Assembly: GCF_935822925.1 (NCBI RefSeq)
Contig: NZ_CAKXZS010000011.1
Coordinates: 276,298-340,297 of the forward strand
Source of the DNA: Mesorhizobium ventifaucium
GTDB taxonomy: Bacteria > Pseudomonadota > Alphaproteobacteria > Rhizobiales > Rhizobiaceae
Direction: 5' to 3'
DNA length: 64,000 nucleotides
The position numbers and the translations under genes are program-made. Within the stretch, counting starts at the first letter, position 1, and the number at the start of each line of letters is the position of its first letter. Positions 25,792 to 34,789 of this stretch are shown piece after piece. The notes under the pieces were generated by a model. The model had not been told where the DNA came from. It did not search any database and worked only from the letters and a program-made list of their open reading frames with translations.

Positions 25792-28410
25792 ATGACCAGA
25801 AAACCCTTGCCGGAGCTTCCGGTCGCCGCCGTCCTGCCGGCGCTCGCTGAAGCGCTCGGCCATGGCAACAGCGCCGTGCTGGTGGCGCCGCCCGGCGCCG
25901 GCAAGACGACGTTGGTGCCGCTGGCGCTGCTCGATGCGCCATGGCTCGGCACGGGCAAGATCATTCTGCTCGAGCCGCGCCGGCTCGCTGCCCGCGCTGC
26001 TGCTCGGCGCATGGCCGAACTGCTCGGCGAGGAGCCCGGCGAAACGGTCGGCTATGCCATGCGGATGGAGAACCGCACTTCTGCGAGGACCAGAATCCTT
26101 GTCGTCACCGAAGGTGTGCTGTCGCGGATGATTCTCAACGATCCGGAGTTGCCCGGTGTCTCGGCGGTATTCTTCGACGAGTTCCACGAGCGCTCGCTCG
26201 AAGGCGATTTTGGTCTGGCGCTGGCGCTCGATGTGCAAGGTGCGCTGCGGCCCGATCTGCGATTGCTGGTCATGTCGGCGACGCTCGACGGCGCCCGCGT
26301 TGCGCGGCTGCTTTCCGGCGCCCCGGTGATCGAGAGCGCGGGCCGCGCCTTTCCCGTCGACATCCGCCACGACGAACGGCCGGCCGGCATCGCCATCGAG
26401 GACGCGATGGCCAAGGCGATCCGCGCCGCCCTTGCCGATGAGCCCGGCAGCGTGCTCGCCTTCCTGCCCGGTCAGCGCGAGATCGAGCGCACCGCCGAGC
26501 GGCTGCAAGACCGCGTCAGTGCCGACACCGACATCGTGGCGCTCTACGGCATGCTCGACAACAAGGTGCAGGACGCCGCGATCAAGCCGGCGCCGCCCGG
26601 CCGCCGCAAGGTGGTGCTGGCGACCTCGATCGCCGAGACCTCGATCACCATCGACGGCGTGCGCGTCGTCATCGATTCCGGCCTGTCGCGCCTGCCGCGC
26701 TACGAGCCGGCCAGCGGCCTGACGCGGCTGGAGACGGTGAGGGTAAGCAAAGCCTCGGCCGACCAGCGCGCCGGCCGCGCCGGCCGCACGCAGCCGGGCG
26801 TCGCCGTCCGGCTGTGGCGGGCCGAGCAGACCGCGGCTCTTCCCGCCTTCACTCCGCCGGAAATCCTCGAGGCCGATCTGTCGGGGTTGATGCTCCATTG
26901 TGCCGCCTTCGGTGTCGTCGACCCGTCGAGCCTCTCCTTCCTCGATCCGCCGCCGGCGCCGGCGCTCAACGAGGCAAGGGCGCTGCTTCGTGCGCTCGAC
27001 GCCATTGACGAGGCAGGGCGCCTGACGCAATCGGGTGCTGCGATGCGCAGGCTGGCACTGCCGGTGCGGCTGGCTCATATGGTCGCCGAGGCGGCAAACA
27101 CCGGCCAGGCGTTCGAAGCGGCGATGCTCGCCGTGCTGCTCACCGAGCGTGGCCTTGGCGGCGATGGCGCCGACCTCGAACGGCGGCTGATGCGGTTCCG
27201 ATCCGAAAGATCGCCGCGCGCCGCCGCGGCGCGGCAGCTCGCCGAGCGGCTGGCGAAACAGGCCTCACCCTCCCCCTCGAGGGGAGGGTCGGGGAGCGAG
27301 CCGACCGCAGCGAAGCGAGGGAGACGGGGTGGGGTCGCCGATGGCGTACCCGATCCGACCCCACCCCGCTCCGGTTCGCGGATCGACGTACCGGGGCGAG
27401 CCACGGGTCTCGCCCGTCCTTCGGACCCCCTTGAAGGGGAGGCTAGCGGCGCCGGCGCTCTCCTCATCCATGCCTGGCCGGATCGCGTCGCCAAGGCGCG
27501 CGGCGAGCGCGGCCGTTTCGTGCTGGCCAACGGTTCGGGCGCCATGCTCGACGCCGCCGATCCGCTGGCGGGGGCGGCCTGGCTCGTCGTTGCCGATCTG
27601 CAGGGCAAGGCGCAGAATGCGCGCATCACGGCAGCGGCGGCGATAGACGAGGTCGACATTCGCGCTTCGCTTGCCGACAAGATCGAGACAAACCGCGAAA
27701 CCAGTTTTGACCGCGACAGGCGCGCGGTGCGCGTGCGCGAGACCGTTCGCCTCGGCGCCATCACCCTTTCCGAACGCATGCTGCCGGCTCCGACTGGCAC
27801 TGAGGCGGATCGCGCCATCCTCGACGCCTTGCGCCAACACGGGCTGTCGCTTTTGTCGTGGGGCAGGGAGGCGGAGACGCTGCGCCAACGGCTCGGCTGG
27901 CTGCATCGCGGTCTTGGCGCGCCCTGGCCAGATGTTTCCGACGCGGCGCTCGTCGACCGCCTCGACGACTGGCTGCTGCCCTTCCTTTCCGGCGCGGCGT
28001 CCTTTGCCGCGATCGATCCGGGCGTGCTTTCGGCTGCCCTGATGGCATTGGTGCCGCACGATCTGCAGCGCCGGATCGAGGCGCTGGCGCCGACCCATTT
28101 CGACGCGCCGACGGGCAGCCGCGTGCCGATCCGCTATGACGGCGAATGGCCGGTGCTGGCGATCCGCGTTCAGGAGCTGTTCGGTCTCGACCGGCATCCC
28201 GCAATCGCCAACGGCAGCGTGCCGCTGACGCTCGAGCTGTTGTCGCCGGCGCACCGGCCGATCCAGACGACGCGCGACCTCCCCGGTTTCTGGCGCGGCT
28301 CCTGGGCCGATGTGCGGGCCGAGATGCGTGGCCGCTACCCCCGGCATGTCTGGCCGGAGAACCCGCTTATCACCACCGCCACCAGCCGTGCCAAGCCGCG
28401 GGGGACCTAG
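25792..28410 (+). CDS. hrpB: ATP-dependent RNA helicase HrpB with in-frame repeat insertion
   Basis: 872 aa from MTRKPLPELPVAAVLPALAE; upstream in-frame starts at 25771 and 25705 lack better ribosome sites. DExH helicase: Walker A APPGAGKTTLVPLALL, DEFHERSLEGD, motif III MSATLDG, motif VI DQRAGRAGRTQPG, then the HrpB C-terminal domain (GFWRGSWADVRAEMRGRYP). Residues about 491-551 are foreign to the family: a serine-, proline- and arginine-rich stretch encoded by a palindromic repeat between LAERLAKQ and the resumed AGALLIHAWPDRVAKAR. The frame stays open, so the protein is probably made with the insert. Role in bacteria is poorly defined. Confidence 0.92.
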   Translation: MTRKPLPELPVAAVLPALAEALGHGNSAVLVAPPGAGKTTLVPLALLDAPWLGTGKIILLEPRRLAARAAARRMAELLGEEPGETVGYAMRMENRTSARTRILVVTEGVLSRMILNDPELPGVSAVFFDEFHERSLEGDFGLALALDVQGALRPDLRLLVMSATLDGARVARLLSGAPVIESAGRAFPVDIRHDERPAGIAIEDAMAKAIRAALADEPGSVLAFLPGQREIERTAERLQDRVSADTDIVALYGMLDNKVQDAAIKPAPPGRRKVVLATSIAETSITIDGVRVVIDSGLSRLPRYEPASGLTRLETVRVSKASADQRAGRAGRTQPGVAVRLWRAEQTAALPAFTPPEILEADLSGLMLHCAAFGVVDPSSLSFLDPPPAPALNEARALLRALDAIDEAGRLTQSGAAMRRLALPVRLAHMVAEAANTGQAFEAAMLAVLLTERGLGGDGADLERRLMRFRSERSPRAAAARQLAERLAKQASPSPSRGGSGSEPTAAKRGRRGGVADGVPDPTPPRSGSRIDVPGRATGLARPSDPLEGEASGAGALLIHAWPDRVAKARGERGRFVLANGSGAMLDAADPLAGAAWLVVADLQGKAQNARITAAAAIDEVDIRASLADKIETNRETSFDRDRRAVRVRETVRLGAITLSERMLPAPTGTEADRAILDALRQHGLSLLSWGREAETLRQRLGWLHRGLGAPWPDVSDAALVDRLDDWLLPFLSGAASFAAIDPGVLSAALMALVPHDLQRRIEALAPTHFDAPTGSRVPIRYDGEWPVLAIRVQELFGLDRHPAIANGSVPLTLELLSPAHRPIQTTRDLPGFWRGSWADVRAEMRGRYPRHVWPENPLITTATSRAKPRGT
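27263..27443 (+). repeat. Palindromic repeat element inserted in frame within hrpB
   Basis: About 181 bp. It contains CCCTCCCC/GGGGAGGG at 27268-27288 and a perfect 13-bp inverted repeat CGGGGTGGGGTCG (27325-27337) with CGACCCCACCCCG (27356-27368). The ends are CCTCACCCTCCCCCT and CCCCCTTGAAGGGGAGG, in the style of the intergenic elements elsewhere in the window. Boundaries are approximate. Confidence 0.8.
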
Positions 28411-28442
28411 CCTTTATCCTTTTCCGGCTATAATCCTTGGCC

Positions 28443-29768
28443 ATGATAAACATTCTGCGGGCACCCGACTTCCAGCAAAGCCAGCGGCTGCGCCTCAACA
28501 CGCTGATCAGGCTGCGCTGGCTTGCCATTGTCGGCCAGAGTCTGGCGGTTCTTGTCGTTGCGTACGGGTTGAAATTCCCGCTGCCGGTCAGTCTCTGCTT
28601 CGCGCTGATCGCCTGTTCGGCCTGGATGAACCTGTTGCTGACATTCCGTTATCCGGCGGCGCACCGGCTGACCCCGCTTCAGGCTTTCGCCATCCTGACC
28701 ATCGACAGCCTGCAGCTTGCCGGTCTGCTCTACCTGACTGGCGGCCTCACCAACCCGTTTTCAGTGCTGGTCACCGTGCCCGTGGTCATCTCGGCGACGT
28801 CGCTGCCGCTGCGCCTGACCGCCATCCTCGGCGCGCTGGTGATGGTGATGGCGAGCCTGCTGGTGTTCTTCCATCTGCCGCTGCCCTGGTACGAGGGCGC
28901 GCCGCTGGAGATGCCGTTCATTTACGTCGCCGGCATGTGGATGGCGGTGTTTTCCTCGGTCGCCTTCACCGCGATCTACGCCTTCCGCGTGGCCGAGGAA
29001 GCCCGGCTGCTCGCCAACGCGCTGGCCGCCACCGAGCTGGTGCTGCAGCGTGAGCAGCATTTGTCGGCGCTGGACGGTCTTGCCGCCGCCGCCGCGCATG
29101 AGCTCGGCACACCGCTCGCCACCATCACGCTTGTTGCCAAGGAGATGGAGAAGGCGCTCCGCAATGACCCGAAATACGGCGAGGACGTGACGCTGCTGCG
29201 CTCGCAGAGCGAGCGTTGCCGCGAAATCCTCAAGCGCCTGACCAGCCTGTCGTCCGAGGGCGAGGCGCATCTCTCCCGCCTGCCGCTGACCTCGCTGGTC
29301 GAGGAGATGACGGCCCCGCACCGCGATTTCGGCATCTCGATCAAGCTTCGCCCCGGCGAGCGCATCGGCCCCGAACCGGTGGGACAGCGCAATCCCGGCG
29401 TCATCTACGGCCTCGGCAATCTGGTCGAGAACGCCGTCGATTTTGCCCGCAAGAGCGTCACCGTGCGCTGGAGCTGGAACGAGGCCACGGTCACCTTCTC
29501 GATCACCGACGACGGGCCGGGTTTTCCTCCCGAAATCACCGATCGCATCGGCGAACCCTACATGTCGACGCGCCAGGGCACCGAGGCCGGCGGCGGCCTG
29601 GGACTGGGGCTGTTCATCGCCAAGACCCTGCTTGAACGCTCGGGGGCCACGCTCGATTTCCGCAATTCAAACGAGCCGGGCGAGGGCGCCGTGGTGCGGA
29701 TATCGTGGCCGCGCAGCGTCTTCCTCAATCCTGAATCGGCTTCGGCCACCATGTTTGACACGGCTTGA
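28443..29768 (+). CDS. actS: Redox-sensing histidine kinase ActS/RegB
   Basis: 441 aa from ATG 28443. Six membrane segments in residues 25-190, then a cytoplasmic kinase. H-box AAAHELGTPLATITLVAKEM; N-box LGNLVENAVDFA; G-boxes DDGPGFPPE and GGGLGLGLFIAKTLLE. Two RegB hallmarks are present: GGLTNPF, the ubiquinone-binding heptapeptide, and the redox cysteine in SERCREILKRL. It phosphorylates ActR (29833-30396), 64 nt downstream. It controls energy and acid- or redox-related genes in Rhizobiales. TATAAT at 28429-28434 is too close to the start to judge. Confidence 0.93.
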   Translation: MINILRAPDFQQSQRLRLNTLIRLRWLAIVGQSLAVLVVAYGLKFPLPVSLCFALIACSAWMNLLLTFRYPAAHRLTPLQAFAILTIDSLQLAGLLYLTGGLTNPFSVLVTVPVVISATSLPLRLTAILGALVMVMASLLVFFHLPLPWYEGAPLEMPFIYVAGMWMAVFSSVAFTAIYAFRVAEEARLLANALAATELVLQREQHLSALDGLAAAAAHELGTPLATITLVAKEMEKALRNDPKYGEDVTLLRSQSERCREILKRLTSLSSEGEAHLSRLPLTSLVEEMTAPHRDFGISIKLRPGERIGPEPVGQRNPGVIYGLGNLVENAVDFARKSVTVRWSWNEATVTFSITDDGPGFPPEITDRIGEPYMSTRQGTEAGGGLGLGLFIAKTLLERSGATLDFRNSNEPGEGAVVRISWPRSVFLNPESASATMFDTA

Positions 29769-29832
29769 ATTGGACAATAGCGCTCCAAAACTATATCTGC
29801 GTAAAATTAAGGCAGCAGGAAACTAGAAGACC

Positions 29833-30396
29833 ATGAATGGCGACGAAACGATTGGCGCAATGGTTGAGGGCGAGGACACCTCGCTGCTGATCGTCGACGA
29901 CGACAGGCCGTTCCTCACGCGCCTTGCCCGCGCCATGGAGACCAGGGGTTTCGTGGTCGAGACGGCCGAGAGCGTCGAGGAGGCGGTGGTCAAGGCACGC
30001 GCCAATCCGCCAGCCTACGCGGTGGTCGACATGCGGCTCGCCGACGGCAACGGCCTCGACGTCGTCGCCGCCATCCGCGAGAAGCGCGACGACGCCCGCG
30101 CCGTCATCCTCACCGGCTATGGCAACATCGCCACCGCGGTTACGGCGGTGAAGCTGGGGGCCATCGACTATCTGTCGAAGCCGGCCGATGCCGACGAGGT
30201 TTTCGCGGCTCTTACCCGCACTGCGGGTGAACGCGCCGCGCCGCCTGAAAACCCGATGTCGGCCGACCGCGTGCGCTGGGAGCACATCCAGCGCGTCTAC
30301 GAAATGTGCGACCGCAACGTCTCCGAAACCGCGCGCCGGCTCAACATGCATCGCCGGACGCTGCAGCGGATACTCGCCAAACGCGCGCCGCGCTGA
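29833..30396 (+). CDS. actR: Response regulator ActR/RegA
   Basis: 187 aa. Receiver domain: acidic pocket LLIVDDDRPF, phosphoacceptor aspartate in AVVDMRLADGNG, conserved threonine in VILTGYG and lysine in YLSKPAD. A proline-rich linker (APPENP) leads to a Fis-type helix-turn-helix, NVSETARRLNMHRRTLQRIL. This is the compact RegA/PrrA/ActR layout. It is the partner of ActS just upstream. Confidence 0.94.
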   Translation: MNGDETIGAMVEGEDTSLLIVDDDRPFLTRLARAMETRGFVVETAESVEEAVVKARANPPAYAVVDMRLADGNGLDVVAAIREKRDDARAVILTGYGNIATAVTAVKLGAIDYLSKPADADEVFAALTRTAGERAAPPENPMSADRVRWEHIQRVYEMCDRNVSETARRLNMHRRTLQRILAKRAPR

Positions 30397-30466
30397 GATG
30401 CTGAACACGCAGGCCATCGCTTCAGAGTTTCCAACTCGCAGCGGAAGCCACCAATTGTCGAACTCA

Positions 30467-30652
30467 GCGCTGCCCCTCATCGCCCTGCCAGGCACTTCTC
30501 CCCGTATAGTGACGGGGAGAAGGCACTGGCCGCAATTTCGGCGCCCTTCTTGCAACGCTTGTGATTGGCGAAATCGTCTACGAGAGCGTCCCTCTCCCCG
30601 TCGCTATACGGGGAGAGGATGCCGGCAGGCAGGTGAGGGGCGGCGCCAGCGC
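30467..30652. repeat. Mosaic palindromic repeat, copy 1 (between actR and nhaA)
   Basis: The ends are inverted: GCGCTGCCCCTCATCGCCCTGCC and GGCAGGCAGGTGAGGGGCGGCGCCAGCGC. There are two internal hairpins, CTTCTCCCCGT/ACGGGGAGAAG (30495-30522) and CCTCTCCCCGT/ACGGGGAGAGG (30591-30618). The core GATTGGCGAAATCGTCTACG is shared with the copy at 63830-64000. The rest of the 396-bp gap shows no gene. Confidence 0.85.
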
Positions 30653-30792
30653 TCGGAGATAGGTGATGGGGCGAATTCGAACCTGAAGCAATTTGCCTTG
30701 GCTAAACACGGCCCGCTGCTTGCCTCGTTGCCGGGCTTTGCGCATCATCCCGCAAAGTGATTTCGTCCGACCGGGGACACGACGGAGACGAC

Positions 30793-31989
30793 ATGCAGGA
30801 CGAGAAGCCGCGGCCGATCTCCATTTTTCGCGAATTCCTCGACAGCGAGGCGGCGGGCGGCATCATCCTGATGGCAGCCGCGGCACTGGCCCTGATCGTC
30901 GCCAATTCGCCGCTGGCCGAAGCCTATTTCGACGCCCTTCACGCCTATCTGGGACCGCTCAGCGTATCGCATTGGATCAATGACGGCCTGATGGCGGTGT
31001 TTTTCCTGCTGGTCGGCCTCGAGATCAAGCGCGAGGTGCTGGACGGCCAGCTCTCGACCTGGCCACGCCGCGCTTTGCCCGGCATCGCCGCCGCCGGCGG
31101 CATGCTGGTGCCGGCGCTTGTCTATGTCGCCATCAACCGCGACAATCCAGCCGCCCTGTCCGGCTGGGCGATCCCGACCGCCACCGACATCGCCTTTGCG
31201 CTCGGCGTGCTGTCGCTGCTCGGCAGCCGCGTGCCGGGGTCGCTGAAGGTCTTCCTCACCGCGCTCGCCATCATCGACGACCTTGGCGCCGTCATCATCA
31301 TCGCGGTGTTCTACACGAGCGGCCTGTCGCTCGCCTATCTCGCCGCCGCCTTCGCCGTCATCGCTGTGCTCGTCGTGCTCAACCGCATGAAGGTGCTGAC
31401 GCTGCTGCCCTATCTGTTGCTTGGTGTCGTCCTGTGGGTGCTGGTGCTGAAATCGGGCGTCCATGCCACGCTCGCCGGCGTGGCGCTGGCCCTAATCATA
31501 CCTTTGAAGATCACCCCGGGCATCAGCCAGGATTCGGACCATTCCCCGCTGCACCGGCTCGAGCACGGCCTGCACAGGATAGTGCCCTTCGTCGTCGTCC
31601 CGATCTTCGGCTTCGCCAATGCCGGCGTCTCGCTCGCCGGCCTGAGTGCTGCCACCCTGGTCGAGCCGCTGACGCTGGGCGTCGCCGCCGGCCTCGTCGC
31701 CGGCAAGCTGGTCGGCGTGTTCGGTTCGTCCGCGCTTGCCATCCGGCTCGGCCTCGCCGATCTGCCGGTCAATGCCGGCTGGCTGCACATGGTCGGCATT
31801 TCGCTGCTCTGCGGCATCGGCTTCACCATGAGCCTGTTCATCGGCCTGCTCGCCTTCGCCAGCAATGTCGAGCTGCAGGACGCGGTCAAGGTCGGTATCC
31901 TCGCCGGCTCCTTCCTCGCCGCCATCCTCGGCGCCGCCGTGCTGCTGGTGGCGCCGGCGGCGAATGGGGCGGACGAGGAGGAAGAGTAG
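30793..31989 (+). CDS. nhaA: Na+/H+ antiporter NhaA
   Basis: 398 aa from ATG 30793 with GGAG upstream; a start 36 nt earlier is possible. NhaA signature: [53 protein letters not shown], and the paired aspartates of the ion site in [15 protein letters not shown]. Near the C-terminus [15 protein letters not shown]. About 12 membrane segments. It exports Na+ in exchange for protons at alkaline pH. It sits between two palindromic repeats. Confidence 0.94.
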   Translation: MQDEKPRPISIFREFLDSEAAGGIILMAAAALALIVANSPLAEAYFDALHAYLGPLSVSHWINDGLMAVFFLLVGLEIKREVLDGQLSTWPRRALPGIAAAGGMLVPALVYVAINRDNPAALSGWAIPTATDIAFALGVLSLLGSRVPGSLKVFLTALAIIDDLGAVIIIAVFYTSGLSLAYLAAAFAVIAVLVVLNRMKVLTLLPYLLLGVVLWVLVLKSGVHATLAGVALALIIPLKITPGISQDSDHSPLHRLEHGLHRIVPFVVVPIFGFANAGVSLAGLSAATLVEPLTLGVAAGLVAGKLVGVFGSSALAIRLGLADLPVNAGWLHMVGISLLCGIGFTMSLFIGLLAFASNVELQDAVKVGILAGSFLAAILGAAVLLVAPAANGADEEEE

Positions 31990-32002
31990 CCGACGAACGT
32001 TC

Positions 32003-32180
32003 GCGCCGCCCCTCATTGCCCTGCCGGGCATTTCTCCCCGTATAGAGACGGGGAGAAAGGCGCCTTCGCAAAGGATTTCGTCAATCTCCAGCGTTGCAGA
32101 AAGTCTGCCGAGGTTGCGGCCAGCGTCCCTTCTCCCCGTTCACGGGCAGAAGGTGCCGGCAGGCAGATGAGGGGCAGCGC
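32003..32180. repeat. Mosaic palindromic repeat, copy 2 (after nhaA)
   Basis: It starts GCGCCGCCCCTCATTGCCCTGCC and ends GGCAGGCAGATGAGGGGCAGCGC. The first hairpin is TTCTCCCCGT/ACGGGGAGAA. The core reads TTTCGTCAATCTCCAGCGTTGCAG, which is the reverse orientation of the core in the copies at 30467 and 63830. It may terminate or stabilise the convergent nhaA and mmcB transcripts. Confidence 0.8.
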
Positions 32181-32215
32181 AAAGGTCGAAGGTTACAGGG
32201 AGATCCGAAAACCCT

Positions 32216-32716
32216 CTACTCGCTCTCGCCCTCCAGCGCCGGCACCGCCACACCGGCGAGTTCCGCCGCCAGCAGCCGCGCTGCACCCGCCCGAGCGATC
32301 CTCAGGATCAGCGCCTTGCGCGTCGCCGCCGCCATGCGGTGCTCGGGCGCATCGCGCAGGATTTCGGCACCGTAGCCGTCGGAAAGGATAAAGCCGCATT
32401 CCTGCGGAAAGATCTCCGGGGGCACGCCGGGATGGGTGGCGAAGAAGAATCGGTCGGAGTGCAGCCGGTAGTCTGGCCATTTGCGATCGACCCTGAAATC
32501 CTCGATCGAGGATTTGATTTCGATGATCCAGATGTCGCCCTGGCGAGTCAGCGCGACGAGGTCGGCGCGGCGGCCGGTCGCCAGCGACAGCTCGGGCAGC
32601 ACATGCGCGCCCATTTGCTTGAGCAGCCGCTGCACGCCGCGCCGAACCAGCATCGCGCGCTCCGACTGGCGGCCGTCGATCAGCGGATTGAGGAGTGCAG
32701 GCGATATGATTGGCAT
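32216..32716 (-). CDS. mmcB: MmcB family DNA repair nuclease-like protein
   Basis: 166 aa from MPIISPALLNPLIDGRQSE at 32716; a start at 32773 would add 19 aa. The PD-(D/E)XK nuclease pattern is visible: GRRADLVALT, then IWIIEIKSS with the E-x-K pair. YRLHSDRFFFATHPGVP is also typical. MmcB is an alphaproteobacterial SOS-linked repair protein. A GTTC-N7-GAAC dyad lies at 32738-32752, near the start, but it is not the direct-repeat GTTC-N7-GTTC LexA box known for this class. Confidence 0.85.
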   Translation of the reverse strand: MPIISPALLNPLIDGRQSERAMLVRRGVQRLLKQMGAHVLPELSLATGRRADLVALTRQGDIWIIEIKSSIEDFRVDRKWPDYRLHSDRFFFATHPGVPPEIFPQECGFILSDGYGAEILRDAPEHRMAAATRKALILRIARAGAARLLAAELAGVAVPALEGESE

Positions 32717-32889
32717 GGGAGCACCATGCCAGACATTGTTCACGGTTTGAACCCGTTTTCTTGAGGCGCCCAAGGCGCGCTTGAAATGTGGTTTTTACGT
32801 GAAATCTTGGCACTCAAACGGACACTGCACGTTCCACACATTAGCAATATGAGATACTGTGCGAATGCGGGTGGCTCTAGGGAGTTTGG

Positions 32890-33126
32890 ATGATGAACGC
32901 GGACGAGATGCAGGCGATAGCCGACACCCTGATGCGGGTCGTGACGCCTGACATGGCACCCAAGCAATTGATCAAAGCGGCCAGGAAGGAACACCCGAAT
33001 GCGTCAAAGAAGGACATCGCCCGTTCGGCGTTCTTCTCGATTATCGCCAACGCCGAAGCAGACCACGGCAAGGCAAGGAACCTGCAGGCATTCGCTATTG
33101 CCGAGCGTGTCGACAGTACCGCTTGA
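32890..33126 (+). CDS. Small conserved-type hypothetical protein (78 aa)
   Basis: AGGGAG lies 8 nt upstream of ATGATG, a good ribosome site. The product is soluble and mainly helical, with a charged middle: PKQLIKAARKEHPNASKKDI. I recognise no family. Its spacing and ribosome site support real translation. It precedes the TauE-like gene by about 120 bp. Confidence 0.6.
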   Translation: MMNADEMQAIADTLMRVVTPDMAPKQLIKAARKEHPNASKKDIARSAFFSIIANAEADHGKARNLQAFAIAERVDSTA

Positions 33127-33245
33127 TCGGCACTGTAACTTCATCAAGCATTGACCCTGCCGCCCAATAGCGATTGTAGAGCTGACCAACCCAACCCGCA
33201 AAACGGCTGGCATTCCGGGTCTCGCCACGGCATAGCGGTTCCACG

Positions 33246-34025
33246 ATTGAGCGGCGTGGCCTTGGTGCATTTGCAGTTGGAACTGGTGTTGGTTCGCTTG
33301 GCGGCTTGATCGGGCTTGGCGGTGCAGAATTTCGCCTGCCGTTCCTGATCGGTTTGTTTCGATTTGCCGCCCTTGAAGCCGTGATCTTAAACAAGGCCGC
33401 CAGCCTGGTGGTCGCCGCTGCAGCGCTGCCATTCCGGGCCGCCACGGTGCCGCTAGCCTCGGTAGCCGCACAATGGCCAATCATACTCAATCTCCTGGCA
33501 GGCAGCCTTCTAGGCGCCTGGTTTGGGGCAGGATGGGCAACGCGCCTCAACTCCGCAACGCTTTACAAGGTGATAGCCGCGCTGCTGATCCTTATCGCGA
33601 TTGTCCTGGTTTTCGGCCATGATCCTGGTGCTGCAGGATTGGTCACCGGAGCCGCATTGATCGTTGCCGGGATCATTGCAGGGTTTGCCATCGGCGTCGT
33701 GGCATCCCTGCTCGGCGTGGCAGGCTGTGAACTGCTCGTCCCGGCACTTGTCCTGCTGTTCGATGCCGACATCAGGCTGGCGGGCTCTCTATCGCTGGCG
33801 GTAAGCCTGCCGACGATGCTGGTCGGCTTCACCCGCTACAGCCGCGACCAAAGCTTTTCGGTCATCGGCAGGAATAAGGCGTTCTTGCTGGCCATGGCTG
33901 CCGGTTCGATTGTCGGGACATATATCGGCGGGCAATTGCTTGGAGTGGTCCCCGAGCAAATCCTGCTCCCGCTGCTGGCGGCAATTCTGGTGATCTCAGC
34001 CTACAAGATCTGGCGGCACGAATAG
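33246..34025 (+). CDS. TauE/SafE family permease with unusual start
   Basis: About 259 aa if read from ATT 33246. A conventional reading begins at TTG 33306 (239 aa) but cuts into the first conserved segment GVGSLGGLIGLGGAEFRLP. No ATG or GTG occurs in frame between the stop at 33183 and 33306; a CTG is at 33207. About eight membrane segments follow, with ASLLGVAGCELLVPALVLLF as the internal repeat of the family. These proteins export sulfite or other organosulfur anions, or have unknown cargo. The true start needs proof. Confidence 0.7.
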   Translation: MERRGLGAFAVGTGVGSLGGLIGLGGAEFRLPFLIGLFRFAALEAVILNKAASLVVAAAALPFRAATVPLASVAAQWPIILNLLAGSLLGAWFGAGWATRLNSATLYKVIAALLILIAIVLVFGHDPGAAGLVTGAALIVAGIIAGFAIGVVASLLGVAGCELLVPALVLLFDADIRLAGSLSLAVSLPTMLVGFTRYSRDQSFSVIGRNKAFLLAMAAGSIVGTYIGGQLLGVVPEQILLPLLAAILVISAYKIWRHE

Positions 34026-34140
34026 CACCACCGGAGCTCGCGCATGGTCTCTTCATGCTGACGGCACAGGCTCATTTATCTGCGGCGATTATCCCTTTGA
34101 GGTCGGGCCTTCCCATCCGCGTCCGCCAGCCGCGCAACCT

Positions 34141-34563
34141 TCACACCTGTGCGGGAACGACTTTGTCAGATGGCAAAACCGCCCCCGCAATATCGTCAAG
34201 GATCGGGCAGTCCGGCCTGTCATCGCCGTGGCAGGCATGGATCAGCTTCTGCAAGGTCGAGCGCATCGACTGCAGCTCGCGCACCTTCTCCTCGATTGCC
34301 GTCACATGCGCGGCGGCAATCTCGCGCACGTCATGGCTGGCGCGGCTGCGGTCCTGGTAGAGCGCCATCAGCTGGCGGCAGTCGTCGATCGAAAAGCCGA
34401 GATTGCGCGCGCGGCGCAGAAAAGTCAGCCGGTGGATGTCGTCGCCGCAATAGTCGCGGTAGCCATTGCCGGCGCGTGCGGGACGGATCAGGCCGATCTC
34501 CTCATAGTAGCGAATGGTCTTGGCCGGCAGGCCGGAACGCTGGGCGGCATCTCCGACATTCAT
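34141..34563 (-). CDS. cueR: Copper-responsive MerR-family regulator CueR
   Basis: 140 aa from MNVGDAAQRSGLPAKTIRYY at 34563. N-terminal winged helix with YYEEIGLIRPAR, then the long dimer helix. The metal loop has HACHGDDRPDCPI: two cysteines separated by seven residues, as in CueR and not the three-cysteine Hg site of MerR. It should activate copper-efflux genes in the presence of Cu(I). The likely target is copA at 43141, 8.6 kb away, whose promoter has the matching operator. Confidence 0.88.
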   Translation of the reverse strand: MNVGDAAQRSGLPAKTIRYYEEIGLIRPARAGNGYRDYCGDDIHRLTFLRRARNLGFSIDDCRQLMALYQDRSRASHDVREIAAAHVTAIEEKVRELQSMRSTLQKLIHACHGDDRPDCPILDDIAGAVLPSDKVVPAQV

Positions 34564-34789
34564 GATTGGTTCCTTGATTTCCGGCGGCCTGGCGAACCGC
34601 CCCATTGAATTTCCTACATAATCTTATGAGTGCCGTTGCCGAAAAGCCACAGGAGCCGACTTACCGGCATGTAAGCCCCTGCATATAGGCATCGCGCGCT
34701 TGGCAAGCAAAGCAAATGCCAGCATGAATGATGGCGACAAGGCGGCCGTCTCGTGCCGCTATCTTTCGGGCGGGGCATCGGACCTTTTC

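Noticed and set aside
28429..28434. TATAAT as the actS -10 box
   Set aside because: It is only 9 bp from the start codon and no -35 is seen at the right distance.
30660..30690. TTCGAA-containing stretch as a tRNA T-arm
   Set aside because: No acceptor stem, D-arm or anticodon arm could be folded around it on either strand.
30467..32180. Repeated hairpin units as a possible CRISPR array
   Set aside because: The units are dispersed, differ in length, are palindromic over their whole span and have no regular spacers or cas genes.
32738..32752. GTTC-N7-GAAC near mmcB as a LexA box
   Set aside because: Alphaproteobacterial LexA sites are direct GTTC-N7-GTTC repeats; this one is inverted, so the match is only partial.
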